Positions 13,501-54,582 of a stretch of 64,000 nucleotides of DNA are shown here, piece by piece. Numbering within the stretch: the stretch's first letter is position 1; every line of letters begins with the position of its first letter. The DNA comes from Microvelia longipes (taxonomy: Eukaryota > Arthropoda > Insecta > Hemiptera > Veliidae), in assembly GCA_018340805.1 (NCBI GenBank), contig JACMZG010001913.1, forward strand, positions 4,256,152 to 4,320,151, in the 5' to 3' direction. The notes beneath the pieces were generated by a model. That model saw nothing but the letters and a program-made list of their open reading frames with translations. It was not told the DNA's origin and did no database searches. Position numbers and translations under genes: made by a program.

Positions 13501-16500
13501 CTTACGTAGTTTTCGACGCTGAATTCAAATATACCAAACAATAGTATATTATGCTACTAGGCAGCAAAATGGAATTTTCCAGACGAGTTTTATAAATTTG
13601 CCCCCGAGCCGAAGGCGAGGGTGGGCTATGGAAATTACCAGCAGAGGCGTAAGCCGAGGCAGGTAATTAATTGCACGAGTCTGCAATGTTTCCTTTGCTG
13701 CATAGAAGCATATACTATTTTATCTACTAACGGCAGAAAAAATACACAAGAGATTATTTTAAATACTTGCTGCGAGATTTTACAGGCAGTAAAGACTGCT
13801 TTGAAGTAGATGCAACGCTGACAATATCAGGTGGAGTGTGGTCCAATAACTCGTCAATGTCAACAATGTTTGTATCTTTATTCACTTCACTGTTGTTCTC
13901 ACTCATTATGTTTTAGTAACTTAACTTTAGTTTAGAGATTTAGTTTTTGATAACGTTCTATTTTTGTAACTTTATATACCTAAACTAAATATAACAACAT
14001 GAAATACAAAATCTGACGACTTAAACATTAAAAATCTGTCGATTCATAAACAGCTGGTAAATAATTTAATTTAATGCCAAAATTATCAGTGTTGCCAATT
14101 TGTTTCCAAAACATTATATATTATTAGAAAAACAAATGTTAAATGTTAAACATTTAATAATAATATCGTAATTTTAAGTAACAATAAAGAAAGTTACATA
14201 CTAGAAACAAGCTAGAATAAATCATAGTTTACAAAATAAAACAATACCGAAATTCACGCAATAATTTGTAAAATAATAACCTTCGCTCATTCATTTTCCC
14301 GCCTAGGGAGTTTTGACTTGTTTCCCATGTTATTTAAATGAGCCATAACTCCCTAGTACTTTTTTCATTACCAAAACATTTTGCGTACTGTTTTAAAATA
14401 TTTCCCGTATTGTTTGACAGTGTAGGTAAAATGACATTTTGCAGCTTAAAAGCAGTCCAGTAATGGCTAATTTTGCTGCCGTGAGTAGATAAAATCACTT
14501 AACGGGGCAATTTCTGTTTCAGCCATTAGACTTGCATCCATTCGAGAAAAGAGGTTCTGAATTCAGTGGAAAACTAATCATAAACAAAACTAAATCTACC
14601 GACGGAGGCAACTATGTTTGCTGCATAGTGACCAGCCAGTATGGTATTCAGCTGCGTGAGTCTAGAGTTCTTATCACTCCATATATAGCTAGACATGATA
14701 GTTAGTATTATATATATTATAGCAAATATGATCTTCTCTGATTGGTCAATCCCCCGGGATTTTTAAACTAAACGATCGACTGAAGAGGTGATATTTATCG
14801 AATGGTATTAGAATATGCTGTCTATCTTTTAACTACTACAAGATTTATATCTTTTGTCCTTTACAGAATCTTATGAGAATTAATTCTTAAGTTCTGGCCA
14901 CGCCTTAAAATATAATATTATTTCGATATCCCTGTAGGTGACACAGCTATGGAGGTGCATGGAGGATTACGAGGTTCATCTGTGTCGTGCCTGGATATTA
15001 GTTTAAGTTATATATATTGCTTGATGATGGTGCACAAATTTATACAAAAGTTACCTTAGGTAAACAAAGGGCGACGAGGGTTAAAGCTTTGAAAATCCTA
15101 TATTTCTAGAACAAATACTTTATACCTATAAAAACCCTATAATACAGGAGTGGTTCAATTATATCTCTAAAAATCCAACATTTGCAAAAAGGATCCTTCA
15201 TAACTTCTTTTTGCTATGCTCTCCGGTGATATGAATCCTCATAACAACATTTGACCAATCATTTTAGCGTTATGGAACCTCTGTTCATAGCCCTCTTTGG
15301 CTACGCTATCTCGTGGGATAAATCTTTCATTACCCTCATCCCTTTTCCCCTTAAGAAAATGTCTAATTCCCTTTAGACATTTTCCGGTATAGTATTAATT
15401 CTTTTACAGCAATTATGGTAATTAGACTATTGCTTAACTAAATTAATATTCAAAGTATTACCTGAAGTAATATTTAAAGAGGATATGATGGATTCTCATA
15501 TCCTCTTTTGGAAACACTTTTAATTTTGTTTCAGACCAAAGATCTTGCGATTTGAATAACTTAAATTACTAGATAAAAGTAAGCTTTAATTTAATATATT
15601 ACAAAATTTATTTTGTTTTAATTATTCAGCCGTCATTGTGGCCATCTTCAGAACAATAACTAACTTTTTACATAGAACTATCACAGACTACTTAAAAACA
15701 TTAAAAAGTACATAAAAAGGTTCTAAATAGCTAAAAAACTACATCACAGCAAAGTAATAAATTAATGAGATACAATATCTCATTAATTATTGTATGTCAT
15801 AATTAATACTTTACTGTGATGTAGTCTTTTAAGTTTTTTAGCTATTTAGAACATTTTTATGTACTTTTTAATGTTTTTAAGTAGTGTGTGATAGTTTTAT
15901 GTAAAGTTAGTTATTGTTCTGAAGATGGCCACAAAGATGGCTGAATAATTAAAACAAAATAAATTTTGTAACATATAGAGTTAAAGCCTACTTTTATCTA
16001 GTAATTTAAGATGGAATTCTATAAACTAAGAAGCGCAACTAACGAAAAACTGGTGTGATTTCGTTCCGTCGACAAATCATTGCATCGACAAGTTATTTGT
16101 CGAGGGAACGATTTGTCGACAGATCACTGCGTCAACAAATCGTTCCGTCGACAGATCACTGCGTCAACAAATCGTTCCGTCGACAAATAACTTGTCGACG
16201 GAATGATTTATCGACGCTATGATTTGTCGATGGAATGATTTGTCGACGGAACGATACGGAGCCCGAAAAACTATTTGAATAACTTCCAGCAACCCTATGT
16301 TTTTGAAGTTTGTTTAATAATCTATAATAACTTTGTTGCAGGGATTAAGGAACAAGAAGAGATCATCTATGAATGGAGTCAGAGTGAAAAAATTTGGACC
16401 GGAGCTGCGTTGGCTGTTGTTGTTCTGGTATCGTGTGGTTGGACAGCGGCTTGTTGTTGTGTTAGATTCAACTCAACAACAGCTAGAGCATCAACTAGAA

Positions 16501-16574
16501 CCACAGCAAGGGAAACTAGAAGGAGAAACCCACCTCCTGTAACCTCCGATACTTCTGATTATGAGCATGTCTGA
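4428..16574 (+). CDS. Two-Ig-domain single-pass membrane protein (5' incomplete)
   Basis: Five exons (4428-4552, 7451-7646, 12132-12334, 14523-14655, 16342-16574) join in frame through GT-AG introns to give 295 residues and a TGA stop. Exons 1+2 form one Ig domain (Cys and Trp in exon 1; the Asp-x-Gly-x-Tyr-x-Cys type strand-F motif, read as ESGLYSC, in exon 2). Exons 3+4 form a second (LSCK, then VRWF, then GGNYVC). The last exon has a 20-plus residue hydrophobic segment followed by a basic, Pro/Thr-rich tail ending DYEHV. Five N-x-S/T sites lie in the Ig part. The expected role is a cell-surface receptor or adhesion protein. The first exon starts mid-codon and no signal-peptide exon is recognised upstream, so the start is missing. 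I do not recognise the subfamily. Confidence 0.82.
4614..5055. mobile_element. Truncated copy of the 513-bp TIR element
   Basis: From cttagaataatactatatat onward it parallels 8533-8930 over about 430 bp, but its right terminus is lost. Confidence 0.75.
5344..6680. repeat. 40-bp minisatellite, about 33 copies
   Basis: The unit includes agctcttgatgtgcgagcac followed by aaggaacccgaggtaacaat. Copies differ mainly by 1-10 base deletions. It lies in the Ig gene intron between exons a and b. The long minus-strand reading frames through it are a by-product of the repeat. Confidence 0.95.
6822..6905. mobile_element. 84-bp palindromic mini-element
   Basis: About 40-bp arms (agtataagttatgtgtttgg and complement) meet at a short AT spacer. 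It interrupts the tandem-repeat region. Confidence 0.75.
6906..7180. repeat. 52-bp tandem repeat, about 5 copies
   Basis: Units contain ctcaatagctaagtattata and ggtctgtctttggctaagga. A diverged copy lies at about 6715-6790 on the other side of the palindrome, so the palindrome probably inserted into the array. Confidence 0.88.
7404..7471 (+). repeat. 34-bp tandem duplication of a splice acceptor
   Basis: Positions 7404-7437 and 7438-7471 are near-identical copies of the polypyrimidine tract, AG and first 17 exon bases of Ig exon b; the only clear difference is one T/C. Splicing at the first AG (exon from 7417) would read through the second acceptor and stop at TAA after 13 codons. Confidence 0.9.
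7451..7646 (+). CDS. Ig gene, exon b (second half of Ig domain 1)
   Basis: It reads RCKLTECSGKG..., with the strand-F motif NESGLYSCYG, and ends in phase 1 at a GTAATG donor. Extra cysteines (KCKLTEC-, PICGTSC-type spacing) suggest additional disulphides. The acceptor region is duplicated 34 bp upstream. Only this second acceptor gives an open frame, because using the first adds an in-frame TAA. Confidence 0.8.
7667..8094 (+). mobile_element. Foldback element B, copy 1 (428 bp)
   Basis: Begins agaccaagagcccaggggtg and ends with its complement. Inside, one block is present twice on the left and once, inverted, on the right. It starts only 20 bp past the donor of Ig exon b. Confidence 0.88.
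8341..8395. repeat. 16-bp tandem repeat, 3-4 copies
   Basis: Unit tgatcatgccagacttt-like, perfectly repeated. Confidence 0.85.
8533..9045. mobile_element. 513-bp TIR element with near 8-bp target duplication
   Basis: The termini read cttaaaataatactatacat on the left and the complement on the right, with a second inverted block (gataacacgaa). Flanks are aatacggg and gatacggg: an 8-bp duplication with one mismatch, compatible with hAT. Confidence 0.7.
9632..9770 (-). mobile_element. Penelope-like element tail fragment
   Basis: Contains ggtgaccgcg and gaagcgaaacgtcggattct on the minus strand; the same sequence recurs at 56.13 and 61.68 kb. Confidence 0.55.
9668..9709 (-). ncRNA. Hammerhead-like motif in a Penelope-like tail
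   Basis: Minus strand: stem I ATCC/GGAT, core CTGAAGA, imperfect stem II closed by CACAGT, core GAA, stem III AC/GT, cleavage-site C. This family differs in sequence from the 12.5-kb motif. Confidence 0.42.
9979..10041 (+). ncRNA. 5S rRNA-derived module inside a dispersed repeat
   Basis: From ggatcataaaaatta through gcgtggtcagtgctgtatgg to gacctctgagaa it follows the 3' half of 5S rRNA, as in four other copies here. Confidence 0.6.
10219..10292 (+). pseudogene. tRNA-Ile-like pseudogene
   Basis: Seventy-four bases keep the tRNA layout: D-arm gctcagttggttagag, anticodon stem tcgtg/cgcga, T-loop ttcgatc and an acceptor 3' side atgggcca that matches a nuclear tRNA-Ile. The anticodon loop reads ctattaa, giving ATT instead of AAT. 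The first acceptor pair is A-C and the T stem has two mismatches. It is decayed or tRNA-derived rather than functional. Confidence 0.6.
10293..12131. other. Ig gene intron, mostly unrecognised
   Basis: Holds a tail fragment of the 5S-containing repeat (about 10900-10985, with gcgtagcgaatccgatgtaa and gtaccccgtacccgattttt). The rest is AT-rich without a supported feature. Confidence 0.45.
12132..12334 (+). CDS. Ig gene, exon c (first half of Ig domain 2)
   Basis: The acceptor is ctctttcag and the donor GTAATATT. It joins exon b in phase 1 and ends in phase 0. It reads DLKTEPVFLESPKPLVKV..., with the Ig cysteine in LSLSCKI and the core Trp in LVRWFKQ. An NKT glycosylation site lies near the 3' end. 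Confidence 0.82.
12345..12660 (+). mobile_element. Retroelement tail carrying a hammerhead-like motif
   Basis: A region 11 bp past Ig exon c holds the motif at 12483-12519 in a setting unlike the surrounding intron. By analogy with the other families it is probably a Penelope-like 3' end; no protein-coding part is left. Confidence 0.4.
12483..12519 (+). ncRNA. Hammerhead-ribozyme-like motif (complete fold)
   Basis: Core CTGATGA (12487-12493) and GAA (12506-12508). Stem II is GGC/GCC with loop GTTAT after one extra T. Stem III is ACC/GGT, a palindrome with no loop. The cleavage-site base is C at 12515. Stem I is CCTG (12483-12486) with CAGG (12516-12519). Hammerheads with very short stem III are known from Penelope-like elements. 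The extra T after the core departs from the consensus and makes activity uncertain. Confidence 0.5.
13039..13066. repeat. Perfect 11-bp hairpin
   Basis: cggctgatata and its complement around a 6-base loop. Confidence 0.8.
13320..13465. mobile_element. PIF/Harbinger-like MITE, 146 bp
   Basis: Terminal repeats ggcccgtattcaaagacgtt and complement, flanked by TAA on both sides (13317-13319; 13466-13468), the trinucleotide duplication typical of PIF/Harbinger. The interior is a palindrome of aggaaaatgtt-type units. Confidence 0.8.
13469..14522. other. Ig gene intron, unrecognised
   Basis: At 13565-13680 there are gccgaaggcgagg and gccgaggcaggtaa blocks resembling elements at 0.6 and 38.4 kb. Otherwise AT-rich with nothing supported. 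Confidence 0.4.
14523..14655 (+). CDS. Ig gene, exon d (second half of Ig domain 2)
   Basis: The acceptor is ctgtttcag and the donor GTGAGT. It reads PLDLHPFEKRGSEFSGKL..., with the strand-F motif DGGNYVCC completing the disulphide with exon c. One NKT site is present. It ends in phase 1. Confidence 0.82.
15560..16010. mobile_element. Foldback element, 451 bp
   Basis: Termini cttaaattactagataaaag and complement. Each arm holds ctgaagatggccacaa and ggctgaat, a degenerate version of the hammerhead-like core spacing. Near-identical arms suggest a young insertion. Confidence 0.85.
16048..16255. repeat. Imperfect tandem repeat with gtcgac units
   Basis: About ten variants of atcgttccgtcgacaa in both orientations, ending about 85 bp before the last Ig exon. 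Confidence 0.8.
16342..16574 (+). CDS. Ig gene, terminal exon (membrane segment, tail, stop)
   Basis: The acceptor is tttgttgcag. A short juxtamembrane stretch (RIKEQEEIIYEWSQSEK) is followed by a hydrophobic segment rich in Ala/Val/Leu/Cys, then RFNSTTARAS and a basic, Pro-rich tail (RRRNPPP) ending SDYEHV and TGA at 16572. The Cys cluster at the membrane-cytoplasm border could be acylated. The C-terminal hydrophobic residue with an acidic residue at -2 resembles a PDZ ligand; both are inferences. Confidence 0.82.
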
Positions 16575-16592
16575 TATGTTTAGCTTTCTTTT

Positions 16593-16740
16593 TTTGGTCT
16601 CAGCTGAGTGTATGGAAAACAACTTGTTGCTGTATTGGTCTCAGCTGAGTGTATGAAAAACTACTTGTTGCTGTATTGGTCTCAGCTGAGTGTATGAAAA
16701 ACTACTTGTTGCTGTATTGGTCTCAGCTGAGTGTATGGAA
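16593..16740 (+). repeat. 41-bp tandem repeat in the 3' UTR of the Ig gene
   Basis: About 3.6 copies of a unit starting ttggtctcagctgagtgta begin about 20 bp after the stop codon, so they would be transcribed as 3' UTR. Each copy holds the 8-bp palindrome tcagctga. Confidence 0.85.
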
Positions 16741-16942
16741 AAAAGACTATTATTTTATTTATATTTTTTTTTAAAAAAAAAGTATAATTAAACATAAAAT
16801 TTCACTTCTGCTTAAAAGTTAGACATTTTTTCTTTCAAGTTTGCCATGGACTCTTACTTAACTGTGCTTGAGGCACCAAAGTGTTGTTTTCACATTTTCT
16901 CTACTTTAAGTTATGAAAATTGTACAATTGCTGATGTAAAAA

Positions 16943-16952
16943 AATAAATAAA
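16943..16952 (+). promoter_or_regulatory. Probable polyadenylation signals of the Ig gene
   Basis: Two overlapping AATAAA hexamers (16943-16948 and 16947-16952) lie about 370 bp after the stop codon. Confidence 0.55.
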
Positions 16953-16960
16953 ATGTGATT

Positions 16961-17040
16961 CTAATCTATTCTATTCTACTATTCTATTCTTTTTCTTTCT
17001 ATTCTATTCTATTCTATTCTAATCTATGTTATTCTATTCT
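16961..17040. repeat. (ATTCT)n microsatellite, imperfect
   Basis: A run of attct units interrupted by ctttttct and aatct variants lies in the interval between the two convergent genes. Confidence 0.9.
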
Positions 17041-17335
17041 AATAGGCATAGTTAATTATTTGTAGAGTTATTTATGTAGATGGGAATCAAAGGTTCATTG
17101 TTTTGGTAAACGAAGGTAAACGGTATTTAAATTTTGACCGTTAGGTTTCATTTGGAAAAAACTCTTTACTCATAAGTTGAAAATTAGGCATCGGCATTAA
17201 AAAAAGTCAACATTTTAGGTGCCACAGATTTTTTTTTTAAATTTTTAAAGTACGTTTTCGAACTTTATTTTGCTCTGAAAATGCCCGGAAATCAAAAAAG
17301 TAAACTATTTTCATGTGAAAATCATAACATTATGA

Positions 17336-17341
17336 TTTATT
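17336..17341 (-). promoter_or_regulatory. Possible polyadenylation signal of the ABC transporter
   Basis: The plus strand shows tttatt, which is AATAAA on the minus strand, about 63 nt after the transporter stop. A second candidate lies at 17264-17269. Confidence 0.45.
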
Positions 17342-17403
17342 GCTCTAAAATAACCTACCCCTGCGATGTCATGCTACCCAAGCAAATTGCGATACATTAT
17401 AAG

Positions 17404-48974
<31,571 letters not shown>

Positions 48975-49132
48975 CTAAAACAATCCCACCAATAATTATT
49001 AATGCGAAAATCTTACGGAAATTATCAAGTTTCTCACATTTTCAAAACATCTAACTTCAGGATTTCATTTCAAAAGGGAAACTCATGAACACATTAAAAA
49101 CTCTGAGATATATTTATTCTTCGTTCACACGC

Positions 49133-49277
49133 TGGGTCTCGCTGGGGGTTCTACCCCAACTATTTTTGGGTTAGAGTCTAAACTATAGATTAAAAATACC
49201 TTGTGGACAGTTAGGGTTGAACCCCAAGAGGGTGGAACACGAGGCTGACTCCCTTGAGAAACCCCACGTGTGAACGA
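49133..49277. mobile_element. Foldback element with gttcacacg termini, copy 2
   Basis: Ends cttcgttcacacg and cgtgtgaacgaag, with the same ggggtt/accccaac-type interior as at 22316. Confidence 0.65.
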
Positions 49278-49588
49278 AGTAATAGAAGTATAAAGAAAAT
49301 GGTGATAGGGCCCTTAATGTAAGACGGAAAGGAGAGAACGGGAGGACGGGTCTCTCTTCAGCTGCAGACTAGCTAATCCACCTAGGATACCTTCTATCAG
49401 TTACAGGACTCCTAATATTTAGGAAGGAGTAGCGTTCCGCCCCGCCCAGTGAATAAATCACAAAAGCTGCCAGAGCATGTATTATGCACGTTCCAATGCC
49501 GGGGTTTGAAGATCTGTAGCGTGAAAACGGCTAAAAGTACATAAATAATACTACAGCATCTTTAAAATTTTAAGATCAACAATAAAAT

Positions 49589-50016
49589 AGACCAAGAGCC
49601 CAGGGGTGTTTTGTTAATAAAAAGTGTAATGGCTGGAACCGGTCTCAATTTTTTGTAAATACCTTCCTGAACAAGGATCTGCAATTCTGCCGACTCGTAT
49701 CGGATGGGTGTCCCAGGCAGAACGCACTTTAGGAGTCAAAGGTTCTGCCTAGGACACCCATCCGATACGAGTCGGCAGAATTGTAGATCCTTGTTCAGGA
49801 AGGTATTTACGAAAAATTGAGAGCGGTTCCAGCCATTACACTGTTTGTTAACTTGGGTGGTAAATTTGACCCCTAAAGTTCGTCCTGCCTGGGACACCAA
49901 TCCGATACGAGTCGGCAGAATTGCAGATCCTTGTTCAGGAAGGTATTTACAAAAAATTGAGACCGGTTCCAGCCATTACACTTTTTATTAACAAAACATC
50001 CCCGGGCTCTTGGTCT
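49589..50016 (-). mobile_element. Foldback element B, copy 2 (428 bp, opposite orientation)
   Basis: Exactly as long as copy 1. The block that copy 1 carries twice on its left is here present once on the left and twice on the right. Confidence 0.88.
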
Positions 50017-50017
50017 A

Positions 50018-50263
50018 AAACAATGCATTCAAATCGGTCTTGTTAAAGAGGAGATTAATAGGTTTGAAATTGGAAATTTTGACGACCCCATCTCATTTAC
50101 ATTGACACACCAACAGCTTAAACTATATACTGAACATATATTGATGCGTGAGGACTTTTTGGATACATCTTATGCCTATGTGCACTCCTCTTTCAAATCG
50201 GACAATCCTTTGCTGTACGCGGAGCAAAAAATCAAGCTAGGCAACATACTTAAATTTCTTTGA
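50018..50263 (+). pseudogene. Unrecognised coding-like fragment
   Basis: An open frame without its own start reads GLVKEEINRFEIGNFDDP, then LTHQQLKLYTEHILMRED and a stop at 50261. Its balanced composition looks protein-coding, unlike nearby frames. It abuts element B, so it may be a retroelement or gene fragment cut by that insertion. No family recognised. Confidence 0.3.
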
Positions 50264-50509
50264 CGAGCCTAGAGCTAGAACTACAGGACCGAATGCTTGT
50301 ATTAATGTTTTGTACAAAACCTTGTATATCCGTACAGTAAATACATCGCGAGGCTCTTTGTACAGCGAGCATACAGAGCATTGGTAAACATTAACTTTAC
50401 CGACATGTATATTTAATGGTTTTTAAGTTTTTATATAAGTAGGTACTTTTTTAAACAATCCTTTAAATTAGTATACATTCGTATTCATAATAACATAAGT
50501 AATTGTGGC

Positions 50510-50985
50510 AGGCAAGCTACAAGCTGGATGACTTTTAGCGAATTTCAGGAAATGCGCTAAAACCTTTAAAGATAACTGACTGAGCTTAAAGATAAGTAAC
50601 TAAGCTTTAAACTAGTGCAAATAATAGTGCGTACTTCTAATTTTAGAGGCATAGTTTTGTACAACAAACTAGATAATTTTGCGCATTTCCTTTGGAATAT
50701 ACAGACAAAATGAGTTACGAGCAGAGCTTGACAATTGAGTAACTGCTTAGGTTCTAAAGCATGAACCGGAACCACACAATGGACATGGTTCTTGCATAAG
50801 CAAGAAATGGGTTGTTTAGCACGGAAACACGCATTCTAAATGAAATTCGCCCGACAGCGGACCACCGCGCCGGAATTATTTATTTAGTAGTTGTAAACTT
50901 ATATAATGTAAAAAGCACGGAAACACGCATCCAAAGGAAATTCGCCCGACATGCGGACCACCGCGCCAGAATTTTTTTAAATTCG
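50510..50985. mobile_element. Foldback element E, right half (copy 3)
   Basis: Matches the right arm and spacer of the 39.5-kb copy, including gagtaactgcttaggttcta and accaccgcgccagaatt. Confidence 0.75.
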
Positions 50986-51769
50986 CGCTTTCTTGCTTAT
51001 CAATCCAGTTTTTGCTAATTTTTTGGTATATATCTATTAACCTCACTCGATTTCGGCACCGGAGGTCCGGTGTTCGCATCCCGGGCTATTATCTAAGATT
51101 ATATGAATAGTATTTGTATTAACAAATACTATACCTAAAAAATACTATTGGTTTCATAGTAGATGCAACCCACCTGAGGTTGTTCCCACAGTGTGAATAA
51201 CCTGATGGTCCGAAAGGCCCAAAAACGGACATTTATTTTTCTATTATAACCTGAACAGTTGAGTCACAACTTGTTGTTTATTTTTGTTATTTTTTTAAAG
51301 CAAATGCGCATATTTATCCCATAGATTATACACTACACAGCACAGCATTATTTGCACTTATTAGTTTTTAGTGCATTTTCTTTGAAAATTTGAAAAAACC
51401 CATATTAAAAGTAAAGCCTGTGAGTATCACGTTAAATTTATATAAATATGGAGTTATAATGTATACATTACATAAGTTAGAATCAGAAGTATATCGAAAT
51501 TTTTGCGAACAGGCCCTAAACTAACATCAAAGACACGAGCGGCATTAATTTGTCATTTTGTCATTAAATAAATTGAGTCTTAAGTGTCTGGGTATTTTCA
51601 ATTAAGATAACACTTGAGATTCTTTATTCTGCTTTTGTTATTGACTCGCAGTGTAACCAGGACAACACAACTTTAAGTAAAGAAATTTAGACGAATTTGA
51701 GAACAGGGCAGTAAAATGTTATATCAAAAATCAAACATAAATCAAGGAATATGAATTTACCAATAATTC

Positions 51770-52620
51770 CCTTGTAATTTGCGTCACAAATGAATAATGA
51801 CAACACATCCTTTAGTATAGAAACTCAACAAATTTGTGTGCAAGACAGTATAATGTCATAACTAAAAATTAAACATTAATCAAGTCAAGTCATATGGACA
51901 AATAAATGTCTTGTAGTTGCGTCACAAATTATTAATGCCAAAACAACCTTTAGTATAGAAACTCAACAAATTTGAGTGCAAGACAGTATAATGTCATAAC
52001 TAAAAATTATACATTAATCAAGTCAAGTCATATGGACAAATAAATGTCTTGTAGTTGCGTCATAAATTATTAATGCCAAAACAACCTTTAGTACAGAAAC
52101 TCAACAAATTTGAGTGCAAGACAGTATAATATCATAACTAAAAAGTAAACATTAATCAAGTCAAGTCATATGGACAAATAAATGTCTTGTAGTTGCGTCA
52201 TAAATTATTAATGCCAAAACAACCTTTAGTACAGAAACTCAACAAATTTGAGTGCAAGACAGTATAATGTCATAACTAAAAATTATACATTAATCAAGTC
52301 AAGTCATATGGACAAATAAATGTCTTGTAGTTGCGTCATAAATTATTATGCCAAAACAACCTTTAGTACAGAAACTCAACAAATTTGAGTGCAAGACAGT
52401 ATAATATCATAACTAAAAAGTAAACATTAATCAAGTCAAGTCATATGGACAAATAAATGTCTTGTAGTTGCGTCATAAATTATTAATGCCAAAACAACCT
52501 TTAGTACAGAAACTCAACAAATTTGAGTGCAAGACAGTATAATATCATAACTAAAAATTATACATTAATCAAGTAAAGTCATATGGACAAATAAATGTCT
52601 TGTAATTGCGTCACAAATTA
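51770..52620. repeat. 138-bp satellite, about 6 copies
   Basis: actcaacaaatttgagtgca recurs at 51961, 52099, 52237, 52374 and 52512: a period of 138 (once 137). Central copies are almost identical. Confidence 0.95.
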
Positions 52621-53349
52621 ATAATAACTAGGTAAAAGCAGCTTGCTTTCCTTGCTATCAGCAAAAGAGGCTCACTTTACTCGATAATATGCTAAAACTA
52701 TATGTATGTATACATATAGTTTATACATCTGTATGTATAAAAGATGACTGTAGGAGAAAAGCTAGATTTATGAAAAATCGTCACCAAATAAAAAGTGGCT
52801 CTATCTGCTTAAAATAGAAAAGAGTTCACTTCGCTCGCTAGAATGGTGTAAATAAATGCATGCAAGTATATACAATGAGGGTCGCTTCCAGAAAAGGTTG
52901 AAATATGAAATTATATACTAATGTACATAATTTTATTTTTAGGCGATATATTGATGGAAATCTAGCGAGCAAAGCAAGCCATTTTTTATGAAATACCTTG
53001 CTTTGCTAGCTTAGATTATGTGATAAACATAATCGTGTATGCAATGAAGAGGCAGGCTGTGATCGCTAGATTTCTAACAACAAAAATAGTTTATTTACAT
53101 CTTATCACATTTTTACAATCATGAAATTACTAAATATATATGAAAATAAAATAATATATATTTTACTATATATTATAATAAACTAAAACTAGTCTCTTAT
53201 CAGTGCCCTTATCACTTATTTATACAATAATGGAGACCCGCACTAATCATAATCATAATATATATTGACCATTTTTGTAGCATAAGCTCAAGGCTTGTAA
53301 GCCATACAGAGTGTACTCCTTGCATCTAAGTAGATAAAAAAATTAAAAA

Positions 53350-53350
<1 letters not shown>
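52621..53350. other. Non-coding region, unrecognised
   Basis: AT-rich; no exon of the transporter N-terminus is visible here on the minus strand. Confidence 0.4.
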
Positions 53351-53409
<59 letters not shown>

Positions 53410-53421
53410 TATATATAATAC
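53351..53421. repeat. (A)n(AT)n tract
   Basis: A-run followed by AT dinucleotides, as at a retroposed end or a simple repeat. Confidence 0.95.
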
Positions 53422-53907
53422 ATTTATTTATTTATAGGTACATTCCATAGGTATATTCTAAGTACCTAAGAATTTTTTTAACTTCTTTTTTAAGGCCCTG
53501 TAAAGGACAATAGAAATAATCTGTATAGACAAGTTATTATATTTGTCTAGAAGCTGTGAAAGCACAGTGATTGTCTGCACCTAGGCTCAACTATCCTCTC
53601 ATCGTCTTGGTTTCAAATCAGTTTGTACAAGTCTTTCATATAAGGCACATTAAAATCCTTAAACAGTTGGTCTGAAGCATATCTTATGTTTTTATTGACT
53701 CAATGGTACAGTTTTTAATCATTCTTATCTGTGTTATTTCCAATAATTTATACTGGATGGCACCAAATCCGCCCTATCCTAAAATACTATACTGAGGGAT
53801 GGATAGGCTGACAAAAAGCTAGGTATAATGTCCTCAAGTTCCTTAATGTGAGAATAGCTCGCAAGAAATTTATTATTGGTTATTTATAAATATAAATAAG
53901 GATGTAA

Positions 53908-54272
53908 CAATATAATTGTGTGAGAGACACCTAGGAAATGTAACAAGCAAAATGCAATGCTACATCTGGGAACTGTTCCATCGTTCGACATTCGTCATCA
54001 TTGATGGCTCGACATAATGTTATGTCTTACTCTGTTTCGTCACTCTGACCTTCAATTAATTTAGAAGAATGTAATGTTAAGTATTTATCAAAAACGAGCG
54101 GTGCTCTCTTACCACCATTATGCATGGCAAGAAAAACATATATCATTTGATACTACCGTGTTTTGCAAAACATAAATAGTTGACACAATATAATTGTACG
54201 AGAGACACCTAGGAAATGTAACAAGCAAAAACTATTCATGTTTTGCAAAACAAGGTAGTATCAAATGATATA
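53908..54272. mobile_element. Foldback element A, copy 3 (deleted)
   Basis: The left arm is kept (gtgtgagagacacctaggaa onward); most of the right arm is missing. Confidence 0.75.
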
Positions 54273-54557
54273 TAAATAAGTATATTAGAAAATATTGTGA
54301 TGTGTTTTTCCAATGATGGCATTATCCCCATACGACAGTACTGTAATGTGAATTACAAATTGTTGGATATAATAATGCTTAGATATTAGAGTTGAGATCG
54401 ATACAATTAGAGTTGAGACCTTTTAAGTGGTCTGTACTTATCGAAATTGAATTATAGATAAAACCGAGCTGTGTCGAGTGTCAGACTTGATAACATGAAA
54501 GAGTTGGGCTGAGAGATAGCAATTAGTTTGTAACAAAGTTTATATTAGGAAGCAACA

Positions 54558-54582
54558 ATGATTAGGTTCGCTTCAATATGTG
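54558..54582 (+). CDS. Chitin-binding gene, first coding exon (signal-peptide start)
   Basis: ATG in the context agcaacaATG, then MIRFASIC and one extra base before GTAAGT. It is the only nearby ATG exon with a strong donor and the phase-1 end needed by the next exon. The start is inferred from phase and signal-peptide logic rather than homology. Confidence 0.6.
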
